Shown here: in pieces, positions 50,520-57,625 of the stretch
Layout: each line of letters opens with the position of its first letter
Numbering within the stretch: position 1 is the first letter of the stretch
DNA from: CAZFLN01 sp964519905
Lineage (GTDB): Bacteria > Patescibacteriota > Microgenomatia > UBA1400 > UBA1396
Assembly (NCBI GenBank): GCA_964519905.1
Contig: CAZFLN010000002.1
Location: forward strand, 1-64,000
Length of the DNA: 64,000 nt
Reading direction: 5' to 3'
Made by a program: the position numbers and the translations under genes
Notes under the pieces: model-generated
What the model was told of the DNA's origin: nothing
Seen by the model: only the letters and a program-made list of their open reading frames with translations
The model's database searches: none

Positions 50520-52532
50520 ATGCGCTCACTCCTGCGCTTCTGGTATCACTGTCTATTTTTGTTCACTCCGTTTTTATTCACCGCAATAAATGACGAGCTT
50601 TTCGAGTTCAATAAAATGCTCTTTGTGTACGCCATTTCTGTGTTGATTGCTGCCACGTGGATACTCTTGAGCATTCAAGAAAAAAAGATACTGTGGCGAA
50701 ATCATTTCTTGTTGCCGTTCATGGCAGTATTTTTACTCAGTCAAATCCTTTCAACAGTTTTTTCCATTCACATCCCAACCAGTCTTCATGGATACTACTC
50801 TCGATTCCATGGCGGCCTGCTCTCGAGTGTGGCCTATCTGGTACTGCTTCAGGCCGCCATTTCTCTCCTGCGAAAAAAAGATGTGCGCCCGCTAATCCGT
50901 AGCATATTGGTCGCCGCTCTTGGTGTCTGTCTCTGGGCAATCCCTGAGCACTTTGGAGTGTCTCCCAGCTGTTTCTTGATATCTGGAGAGTGGAACGTTC
51001 AGTGCTGGAAACAAGATGTTCAAAGCCGAGTGTTCGCCAGTTTTGGCCAGCCAAACTGGTTGGCCGCGTACTTACTTGTAACAATTCCACTTGGAATGTG
51101 GTTCTGGCTCACACAACCAATCAGTACAAAAAACTCACTTTCTTGGAAAAATATCTGGCAGCAATACTGGCCACTGGTTGGAGTCCTGCTCGGTGGTTGT
51201 GCCTTGGCGTTTACTCGTTCTCGCTCTGGCTCCCTTGGACTTTTAGTTGGAATGGGAACTTTTGCTTTCCTCCTGCTTTTTTGGAAATACCAACGAGAGT
51301 CACTTTTTTCCTGGACAAAAAATTCTCTGAAGCAAACGTTCCTCGGAGTTTCGGCCATACTGGTGCCAATTCTGCTGTTTGGATTCTATACCTGGAAAGG
51401 ACTCGAAAACGAACTGAAGTCCTCCAAAACTGAGACAGAACAAACAGAAATTCTCCAAGGCACACAGCTCGATACGGGTGGCACCGACTCTGGAAAAATT
51501 CGTATGATCGTGTGGGAAGGCGCCATACATGTGTGGAAGCGTTATCCAATACTTGGTTCTGGTGTAGAAACATTTGCGTATAGCTACTATCAAGATCGCC
51601 CTCGCGAACACAATGACGTTTCTGAATGGGACTTCCTCTACAATAAAGCCCACAATGAGTTTTTGAATTTTCTTGCTACTACGGGAATTTTTGGACTTTT
51701 ATCGTACTTAGCTTTTCTCTCTGCCTGGATGGTTCATGCATTCTGGTATGGAATTTTTCTGAATAGGAAATCATTCAAATTAGCTGCTGCCGCCAGCGCC
51801 CTCATCGCTGCCAGCGCTGGTTTGGCTGCCAGTAATTTTCTCGGTTTTTCTACCGTTTTCACCGGTCTGCTCTTTTTCCTGTTGCCGGCATTTTGGATTT
51901 TGGTGTTTACCGATTCTCAAACCGAAACTGAGCCAGAACTTCGGTCTCCCCCACTTTCTGTCCTGCAGTGGACTGGAGTGGCGTTCACTCTCCTCGTATC
52001 AGTCTGGATTCTCAGTTTGATTTGGCAGACATGGAATCAAGACCGAGTACTCGCTATAAGCAAAGCAGCCTTAAATATGAATCAAGGACAACTTGCCTAC
52101 ACCACAGCGGTACAACTGACGGAAAGAAATCCAAACCAACCGCTGTTTTGGGAACAAAGATCTCTCACTATGGCACGACTCGCACTCGGTATGGCTGATC
52201 AAGACGCCACGCTCGCTGCCCAGCTCGCGAACGATGCTGACCTCTCATCGCAAACCATGCTGCAGTTAAATCCTCGTCATGTAAATTTCTGGAAAAGCCG
52301 AGTGAGAATCCTCCTTTTCTTGGCTGCATTCGATGAGAGTTTCTACAACGACACTCGATCAACCTTACAACAAGCCCGAGAGCTCGCTCCTACGGACGCC
52401 AAACTTGTCTACAATCTTGGACTCGTAGAACAAACTCTGGGAAATGTCGAGACGGCTCGTGCTCTTTTCGAGGAAGCTCTCCAACTTCGACCAAACTATA
52501 TTGAAGCCCAAGAAAGCCTGGATTCACTGTAG
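50520..52532 (+). CDS. O-antigen ligase-like (Wzy/WaaL) protein fused to TPRs
   Basis: The N-terminal 450 residues have about eleven membrane helices with the Wzy_C/O-antigen ligase pattern: TRSRSGSLGLLVG (the conserved R-S-x) and, in the large external loop, GSGVETFAYSYYQD with KAHNEFLNFLATTGIFGLL (the H-N-x-F/Y motif). Such enzymes polymerise glycans or transfer them to lipid or protein. The last 180 residues after a final helix form TPR-like repeats (KLVYNLGLVEQTLGNVETAR). TACTGT (50508-50513) lies 6 bases before the ATG, with TTGTAT 17 bases upstream. It probably acts with GalU and the WecG-type glycosyltransferase in surface glycan synthesis. Confidence 0.85.
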   Translation: MRSLLRFWYHCLFLFTPFLFTAINDELFEFNKMLFVYAISVLIAATWILLSIQEKKILWRNHFLLPFMAVFLLSQILSTVFSIHIPTSLHGYYSRFHGGLLSSVAYLVLLQAAISLLRKKDVRPLIRSILVAALGVCLWAIPEHFGVSPSCFLISGEWNVQCWKQDVQSRVFASFGQPNWLAAYLLVTIPLGMWFWLTQPISTKNSLSWKNIWQQYWPLVGVLLGGCALAFTRSRSGSLGLLVGMGTFAFLLLFWKYQRESLFSWTKNSLKQTFLGVSAILVPILLFGFYTWKGLENELKSSKTETEQTEILQGTQLDTGGTDSGKIRMIVWEGAIHVWKRYPILGSGVETFAYSYYQDRPREHNDVSEWDFLYNKAHNEFLNFLATTGIFGLLSYLAFLSAWMVHAFWYGIFLNRKSFKLAAAASALIAASAGLAASNFLGFSTVFTGLLFFLLPAFWILVFTDSQTETEPELRSPPLSVLQWTGVAFTLLVSVWILSLIWQTWNQDRVLAISKAALNMNQGQLAYTTAVQLTERNPNQPLFWEQRSLTMARLALGMADQDATLAAQLANDADLSSQTMLQLNPRHVNFWKSRVRILLFLAAFDESFYNDTRSTLQQARELAPTDAKLVYNLGLVEQTLGNVETARALFEEALQLRPNYIEAQESLDSL

Positions 52533-52573
52533 AAAAAGAGCCAAACAAGCAAGAATGAAGTACAATACCTCTC

Positions 52574-53146
52574 GTGTCATCTCTACTTATCGCTCCACAT
52601 CCAACACTGCGCACCAAGGCTGCTGAAGTCACCGAGCTCACGGAAGAAATTCAGCAAACAATTGAAACGCTGCAAAAAACACTCCGTGAATCCGTCGATC
52701 CACCGGGTGTCGGTTTGGCAGCTCCACAAGTAAATGCACGTTGGCGCATTTTTGCGACACAACTCGACCAAGACGCTCACGCCCGAAACCCGATTCGAAT
52801 TTTAGTAAATCCAGTGGTTCTTGATCGCGCAGACAAACTCATTCTTGGGAGCAATCCTCGTCGCCCGGATTTAGAAGGCTGTCTTTCTATTCCGGATCTC
52901 TATGCACCTGTTCTGCGCCACGAGTGGATCACAGTCCAATGGACCACACTGAATTGGCAAAACGAGTTGGCGGAAGAACATACCGAGACCTTTTTTGATT
53001 TTTCCGCTCGGGTACTACAACACGAGCTTGATCACTTGGATGGAATTCTCTTTACCGATCATGTTCGAGAACAAAATCAACCACTCTACCAAGTTTCTGG
53101 CGAAGAACTTGAAGAAGTTTCAATTGAAATAGCCAAAGATTTGTAA
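52574..53146 (+). CDS. def: peptide deformylase
   Basis: Def removes the formyl group from nascent proteins. All three motifs are present: GVGLAAPQV (I), EGCLSIP (II, metal cysteine) and QHELDHLDG (III, metal histidines). The start is GTG 52574; TACAAT (52561-52566) ends 7 bases before it and there is no ribosome-binding site, so the mRNA is probably leaderless with a GTG start. fmt follows after 4 bases, giving the classical def-fmt pair. Confidence 0.96.
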   Translation: MSSLLIAPHPTLRTKAAEVTELTEEIQQTIETLQKTLRESVDPPGVGLAAPQVNARWRIFATQLDQDAHARNPIRILVNPVVLDRADKLILGSNPRRPDLEGCLSIPDLYAPVLRHEWITVQWTTLNWQNELAEEHTETFFDFSARVLQHELDHLDGILFTDHVREQNQPLYQVSGEELEEVSIEIAKDL

Positions 53147-53150
53147 AAAT

Positions 53151-54128
53151 ATGAATTCAAAATTTACTCTTGCCATTTGTGGAACAACAGAGCGTACAGT
53201 TCAGTGCGCTGAGGCTCTCCGAACCGCTCATTTGCAAGAGGAAAACGTTAAGTTTGAGATTGGTTGGGTAGTCACGCCTCCTCCAAAACCAGTCGGAAGA
53301 AAAAAAACACTCACTCCTTCTCCACTAGAAGACTGGGCGCGCGAGCACAACATTCCTGTGCTCCATGTAGAAAAAAAGCTCAGTGAAATTCAAAGCGATA
53401 TTCTTACTCACCACCAAGCGCGCCCAATCGACTACTTACTCGTCGTGGATTTTGGATACCTGGTGCCACCTTGGCTGCTCGAGCTCCCCAAAATCGCTCC
53501 TATCAATGTTCATCCATCAGATCTTCCAAAATGGAGAGGAAGTTCTCCTGCCCAGTTTTCCCTCCTGTACGGTGACGAAAAAACCGCCGTCTGCATTATG
53601 CGACTGGTATGGGAGCTTGATGCCGGACCAGTAATTCGCCGACTTCCTTTTACAGTCTCTCCGACCATGACTCAAGAGTCGTACTACAAAACAGCGTTTG
53701 AACTTGCGAGCGCTGAACTTGCTTCTACACTCATTGAATACGCCGCAAACCGAAACGAAACATCACAACCAGAACAATCCCCCACCCCAATTGCCGCACG
53801 CTTTACAAGAGAAGATGGTTTTGTGCCGTTCTCTTTTTTCTTAGAAGCAATTGGTTCCCAAAACTCTTCCTCCATACCAAGCCAAGCATTCTCTGCACTC
53901 ATGGAATCCATTCGGGTTGATCAAAAGCTCCCAAGTGCTCAATTCCTGGATCGAATGGTCCGAGCACTCTCACCATGGCCTGGTGTCTGGACGACTGTGC
54001 CAGAACATAAAGGAAAAAATAATATACGTCTCAAAATTCTGAACGGGATGCTTCTGGGGAATATATATCAAGTTACAGCATGGCAATTTGAAGGCCAATC
54101 GCCACAAACAGGCACACTGTCGCTGTAA
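53151..54128 (+). CDS. fmt: methionyl-tRNA formyltransferase
   Basis: Fmt formylates initiator Met-tRNA using 10-formyl-THF, a FolD product. The catalytic signature APINVHPSDLPKWRGSSPAQ holds N, H and, further on, D in WELDAGPV. The N-terminal Rossmann fold starts FTLAICGTTERTV, and the C-terminal domain includes LDRMVRALSPWPGVWTTV. The 325-residue length is normal. The gene starts 4 bases after def. Confidence 0.94.
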   Translation: MNSKFTLAICGTTERTVQCAEALRTAHLQEENVKFEIGWVVTPPPKPVGRKKTLTPSPLEDWAREHNIPVLHVEKKLSEIQSDILTHHQARPIDYLLVVDFGYLVPPWLLELPKIAPINVHPSDLPKWRGSSPAQFSLLYGDEKTAVCIMRLVWELDAGPVIRRLPFTVSPTMTQESYYKTAFELASAELASTLIEYAANRNETSQPEQSPTPIAARFTREDGFVPFSFFLEAIGSQNSSSIPSQAFSALMESIRVDQKLPSAQFLDRMVRALSPWPGVWTTVPEHKGKNNIRLKILNGMLLGNIYQVTAWQFEGQSPQTGTLSL

Positions 54129-54149
54129 AAATTTCTCGAAAAAATGAGA

Positions 54150-54446
54150 TTAGACCGCAACTTGCGTCACCTTTTTGTAGGTGCGCAGATCTGCATTACT
54201 CATGCGAATTGACTTCTTGACTCCGTCTTTCTCAACGGTGAGGACGCGCAAGTTATCAAGACGACGAGTTGGAACGCGATTCTTAGCATGAGAAACAGTG
54301 TGACCAAAACTAATACTTCGGCGAGATGGAACCAAAACATGAGTGCTTCCGGCAGCCAAAACTTCGGAGTTCTTGACCTTGTTAGTGTCGAGTGCGGACT
54401 GGTGTGCCACGCTGTTTTTCTTAACGATAGTGTAAATCTGAGCCAT
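54150..54446 (-). CDS. rpmB: 50S ribosomal protein bL28-like
   Basis: The core SISFGHTVSHAKNRVPTRRL and DNLRVLTVEKDGVKKSIRMS, ending LRTYKK, match the bL28 pattern (G-x-x-V-S-H-x-x-x-R-x-x-R and L-R-T). The N-terminus is longer than in E. coli bL28 and lacks its C-x-x-T-G-K motif. TATAAT (reverse complement of 54456-54461) ends 9 bases before the ATG. It is convergent with fmt. Confidence 0.82.
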   Translation of the reverse strand: MAQIYTIVKKNSVAHQSALDTNKVKNSEVLAAGSTHVLVPSRRSISFGHTVSHAKNRVPTRRLDNLRVLTVEKDGVKKSIRMSNADLRTYKKVTQVAV

Positions 54447-54540
54447 AGAGTGTGGATTATATCATATCTCTTCAGAGCAAACAGTACCGAGAATTTCCCC
54501 TCTCTCCTCAGCAAATAACGAAAGATGATACGATACAACC

Positions 54541-55188
54541 ATGCTTATTTCGCTCCTCTTTTCAAATCCACTGGCGTTCGCCATTTTGGCCGGTTCGTTG
54601 GTGGTCTGTCTCACCATTCATGAATATGCCCACGCAGCCATGGCTGATCGACTCGGCGATCCAACTCCCCGGCTGCAAGGAAGAGTCACTCTCAATCCAC
54701 TCGCCCACCTTGATCCACTCGGAACCATTCTCTTGCTTTTTGTGGGATTTGGTTGGGGAAAACCAGTTATGTTCGACCCATACAATTTGCAAAATGTCCG
54801 CCGAGACACACTACTTATTGCGCTGGCGGGTCCAGCCTCAAACATTCTTATGGCGTTTGTACTCTTGCTCGTCTCAGCACTGTGGCCAATTTCTGGAGTA
54901 CTCGGGGTGGTAGTGAGTTTCTTAATCTCGATTAATATTCTTCTCGCCGCATTTAATCTGATTCCAATTCACCCGCTTGATGGAGGAAAAATTCTCGCCG
55001 GATTGCTCCCAGAGCGACTGGCTGATGAATTCGATGATATTCTCTATCGCTACGGATTTATTATCCTCATAATTCTTATCTTTCCACTGGCTGGGGGATC
55101 GCCAATCAGCGCTATTATTTCTCCCCTCACAGCGGGAATTGAGCACGTGTTGAGAAGTATCGTTCAAATGATCGTTGGAATGTTCTAG
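54541..55188 (+). CDS. site-2 protease family protein (M50, Rip3-like)
   Basis: The 215-residue protein has about six membrane helices and the zinc motif HEYAH (H27-H31), then RLGDPTPRLQGRVTLNPLAH and NLIPIHPLDGGKIL carrying the third ligand. No PDZ domain is present, which separates it from the RseP at 33408. Substrates are unknown. TACGAT (54529-54534) ends 6 bases before the ATG. Its TAG stop (55186-55188) lies within copy E of the 3'-end repeat. Confidence 0.88.
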   Translation: MLISLLFSNPLAFAILAGSLVVCLTIHEYAHAAMADRLGDPTPRLQGRVTLNPLAHLDPLGTILLLFVGFGWGKPVMFDPYNLQNVRRDTLLIALAGPASNILMAFVLLLVSALWPISGVLGVVVSFLISINILLAAFNLIPIHPLDGGKILAGLLPERLADEFDDILYRYGFIILIILIFPLAGGSPISAIISPLTAGIEHVLRSIVQMIVGMF

Positions 55189-55207
55189 GCCTAAAGGTCG
55201 AACCTTC
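55186..55207 (-). repeat. 3'-end repeat, copy E
   Basis: AAGGTTCGACCTTTAGGCCT on the minus strand differs from copies B-D by T to C in the loop. It starts 5 bases past the encoded CCA of tRNA-Thr on that strand and also supplies the TAG stop of the protease gene on the other strand. Confidence 0.85.
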
Positions 55208-55212
55208 AAAAT

Positions 55213-55287
55213 TGGAGCCTTCGTCGGGAATTGAACCCGAGACCTCGTTCTTACCAAGAACGCGCTCTACCCCTGAGCTACGAAGGC
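55213..55287 (-). tRNA. tRNA-Thr (anticodon GGT), CCA encoded
   Basis: The minus strand folds perfectly: acceptor GCCTTCG/CGAAGGC, D-arm GCTC/GAGC, anticodon stem CGTTC/GAACG with loop TTGGTAA (anticodon GGT), variable loop AGGTC, T-arm TCGGG-TTCAATT-CCCGA. The 3' CCA is encoded. TATAAT on the same strand (reverse complement of 55297-55302) is its likely -10. Confidence 0.97.
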
Positions 55288-55309
55288 GATTTGGCTATTA
55301 TACCAGCTC

Positions 55310-55399
55310 GATTTTATTACGCGCGAACCGGTCCTAAAATCGGACCTCGTTGGTCGTCGCCTACGGCGATGAAGACCAGCGTTCGCACGAAATAAAATC
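55310..55399 (-). ncRNA. three-way-junction element, unassigned RNA
   Basis: GATTTTATT..CG..GCGAAC (55310-55328) pairs with GTTCGC..CG..AATAAAATC (55381-55399) over 17 pairs and two mismatches. It encloses two hairpins: GGTCC/GGACC (55330-55346) and TGGTC..TCGCC/GGCGA..GACCA (55351-55378). The fold is equally possible on both strands; the minus strand is suggested because it lies just upstream of tRNA-Thr and downstream of the rod-shaped candidate. No known RNA family is recognised; a small palindromic mobile element is an alternative. Confidence 0.5.
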
Positions 55400-55407
55400 T
55401 CGCTGCT

Positions 55408-55561
55408 AAAAAATAAAGAAGTTGAGCGCCCACCAGATGTTGAGGTCTCTCCCCTGGGTGAACCAGAGTGGGCGGACGGCGCGAGGCATTACTCCCGTGC
55501 ACGGCTCCTCCCTTTTTGAAAGAGTATCGAGGAAATTTGATCCCCAACATCTTTGGTGGGC
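55408..55561 (-). ncRNA. rod-shaped structured RNA candidate (6S-like?)
   Basis: Minus-strand bases 55561-55545 and 55442-55428 form a long closing stem (GCCCACCA plus GATGTTG against their complements, with a two-base bulge). The roughly 100 bases between are GC-rich with further local pairing, such as CTGG-GTGAA-CCAG and CCGTGCACGG. GATAAT (55567-55572, minus strand) lies 6 bases before the 5' arm, with TTGACC farther upstream (55594-55599), and a T-rich run (55413-55408) follows the 3' arm. Size and end-to-end pairing suit 6S RNA, but conserved 6S motifs were not verified. SRP RNA signatures were not found. Confidence 0.5.
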
Positions 55562-55612
55562 ATACAATTATCCTAACATTGCACGAATCGAGTGGTCAAC
55601 GTGGGCAAAATA

Positions 55613-55645
55613 AGGGGAGATCAAGCAATTTGCTTGATCTCCCCT
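55613..55645. terminator. 16-bp perfect palindrome downstream of galU
   Basis: AGGGGAGATCAAGCAA and its exact complement flank a single T at 55629. It lies 30 bases past the galU stop and is followed on that strand by TATTTTG, so it may act as a terminator. Its perfection is unusual. Confidence 0.65.
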
Positions 55646-55674
55646 GGAAATTCAAATTAAAAAGGAAGTAAACC

Positions 55675-56553
55675 CTACTCCAACGTCTTCAACCAAGCGC
55701 GCAGATCTGGACCGATCTTGTGTTCCAAGCCCATTTCCACCACAGTCTTGAGGTACTCAAGCACGTTTCCACAGTCATAGTACTTTCCATCAGCAATCGG
55801 GACCGCGTGAACGTGCTCACCACGCTCCCGCAATACATTGATCGCATCAATGTAGACCAATTCGCCTTCAGTACGACGGCGGTTAGCTTCTTCGATGGCT
55901 TCAAAAATATCAGGGTTGTACACCTGACCAGAAACGATCGCTAAGTCAGAAGGAGCTTTTGCTTTTCCTGGTTTTTCGATCAAGTCAGCGACACGAATCA
56001 CGCCGTCGTCCATACGCTCGCCGGCAGCAAAGCCATAGCGATCGTAGTCAGCATCTTTATTCGCAGTAATTCCACCAAGAATAGTTGTGCCATATTTTTC
56101 GTATGCATCAATCAATTGACGGACACGACTACGTGGCTGGGCTTTAATAAAGTCGTCACCCCACAGCACGATAAATGGCTCGTCGCCAATCACTTCACGG
56201 GCGTTCAAAATAGGAGTGGCATTGCCTTTTGGACCTTTCTGACGCAAATAGTAAAAGTTCGCCATGGTGCTAATGCGCTGCACTTCTTCCAGGTATTCAA
56301 GTTTCCCGGCTCGCTCTAGCTCTGTTTCGAGCTCAAAGTTGTGGTCAAAATGATCCTCGATACTGCGCTTGTGATATCCGGTGACGATCACGATCTCGGA
56401 AATTCCAGCCTCAACCAATTCCTCCACGATGATCTGGATCACTGGCTTATCAACGATCGGCAGCATTTCTTTTGGCATCGCTTTCGTCTGAGGGAGAAAA
56501 CGAGTTCCAAATCCTGCCGCCGGAATAACGGCTTTTCGAATCTTCTGTGGCAT
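55675..56553 (-). CDS. galU: UTP-glucose-1-phosphate uridylyltransferase
   Basis: GalU makes UDP-glucose from UTP and glucose-1-phosphate, the product of the phosphomutase at 4360. Motifs are AVIPAAGFGTRFLPQTKAMP (nucleotide loop), EMLPIVDKPVIQ, GDEPFIVLWGDDF, LIEKPGKAKAPS and YDCGNVLEYLKT. The 292-residue length is normal. AAAGGGA precedes the ATG. UDP-glucose would feed the glycosyltransferase and ligase in this window. Confidence 0.96.
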   Translation of the reverse strand: MPQKIRKAVIPAAGFGTRFLPQTKAMPKEMLPIVDKPVIQIIVEELVEAGISEIVIVTGYHKRSIEDHFDHNFELETELERAGKLEYLEEVQRISTMANFYYLRQKGPKGNATPILNAREVIGDEPFIVLWGDDFIKAQPRSRVRQLIDAYEKYGTTILGGITANKDADYDRYGFAAGERMDDGVIRVADLIEKPGKAKAPSDLAIVSGQVYNPDIFEAIEEANRRRTEGELVYIDAINVLRERGEHVHAVPIADGKYYDCGNVLEYLKTVVEMGLEHKIGPDLRAWLKTLE

Positions 56554-56741
56554 GTGTGTCCCTTTCTGGTGGACTCTGTTTACTTGACCAGGCAGAGAAC
56601 CCCTCTTTCAAGGAAATTCTGACCGGCCCAGCGAACTGCTGTCAGCATCATTGTAGCAAATCCCTGTTTCTTCAAGAAAGCATTCAGAAAAAAAGAACAT
56701 CTTTCCTCGACTTTGACTCGACTGTGATACAATACCTCTTC

Positions 56742-56939
56742 ATGACATTTTCACAACTCATCACTGAGCTTAAGCTCTACCCCATGGGTGTCTGGCAAGA
56801 GTTGCGAAACGTGACTTGGCCTGGACCACGACAAGTGCTCCACGCTTCTCTCACGGTCGCGGTTATCGTCACGCTGGCCACAGTGATTGTTGGGTTGCTC
56901 GATGTCGCTTTTAGTCAAGCAATGTCATACCTACTGTAA
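56742..56939 (+). CDS. secE: preprotein translocase subunit SecE
   Basis: The 65-residue protein has the single-helix SecE pattern: amphipathic ELKLYPMGVWQELRNVTWPG, with the conserved W-P, then one membrane helix (HASLTVAVIVTLATVIVGLL). TACAAT (56728-56733) ends 8 bases before the ATG. nusG follows after 20 bases, the standard order secE-nusG-rplK, here interrupted after nusG. Confidence 0.94.
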   Translation: MTFSQLITELKLYPMGVWQELRNVTWPGPRQVLHASLTVAVIVTLATVIVGLLDVAFSQAMSYLL

Positions 56940-56959
56940 ACACAATTATTAAGGAACTC

Positions 56960-57598
56960 ATGGCAGACGAACTGCAAACAACCAGCATCGCTACGACCCC
57001 AGCCGAAGATCTTCTGGCCGATAACCCGAGCCATATCATCATCAGCCAGGTGCCGGACAACGAGTGCGCTCAGCGCAAAGCGAAGTGGTACGTGCTGCAC
57101 GTGTACTCTGGCCACGAGAACAAAGTTGGTCTCACCCTCAAGCAGCGCGCCGAGACCATGGGCTTGACCGACAATATTTACGAAGTCTTGATCCCAAGTC
57201 AAGAGAAAATTCAAATTCGTCGTGGAAACAAGCATCAAGTGCGCGAGCGAATTTTCCCTGGCTACATTATGGTTCGCATGAACCTGACCGACGAAGCGTG
57301 GCTCTGTGCTCGCACAACTGCGGGTGTCACTGGATTCGTTGGTGTGGGCAGTCAGCCTTCTCCACTCCCACCTCACGAAGTCGACGCCATTAAGAAATTC
57401 ATGTCTCAAGGCGTGGCCAGTTACAAAGCAAACTTTACTATTGATGAAGCCGTTCGCATTGTCGACGGTCCATTTACCGATATGATCGGCTCTGTCTCGG
57501 CTATCGACGAAGAAAAAGGCCAAGTCACTGTGTTGGTTTCCATCTTCGGACGCGAGACCCCGGTTGAACTCGACTTCCTCCAAGTCAGTAAGCTCTAG
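56960..57598 (+). CDS. nusG: transcription termination/antitermination factor NusG
   Basis: NusG binds RNA polymerase and couples it to Rho or the ribosome. The NGN domain begins KWYVLHVYSGHENKV after a 40-residue polar extension, with LIPSQEKIQIRRG, ERIFPGYIMVRM and VTGFVGVGSQ. The KOW motif is DEAVRIVDGPFTDMIGSVSA. AAGGAA precedes the ATG. The next ribosomal gene, rplK, starts 1.4 kb downstream because a Fic gene intervenes. Confidence 0.96.
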   Translation: MADELQTTSIATTPAEDLLADNPSHIIISQVPDNECAQRKAKWYVLHVYSGHENKVGLTLKQRAETMGLTDNIYEVLIPSQEKIQIRRGNKHQVRERIFPGYIMVRMNLTDEAWLCARTTAGVTGFVGVGSQPSPLPPHEVDAIKKFMSQGVASYKANFTIDEAVRIVDGPFTDMIGSVSAIDEEKGQVTVLVSIFGRETPVELDFLQVSKL

Positions 57599-57625
57599 AA
57601 TCTCTAACAATTTACAGGCTGCTTC

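Noticed and set aside
54458..54800. Antisense frames over rpmB and the site-2 protease
   Set aside because: They overlap well-supported genes and have low-complexity, Trp/Ser-rich translations typical of shadow frames.
55422..55613. 63-codon frame on the plus strand
   Set aside because: It coincides with the rod-shaped structured RNA; the peptide has no family features.
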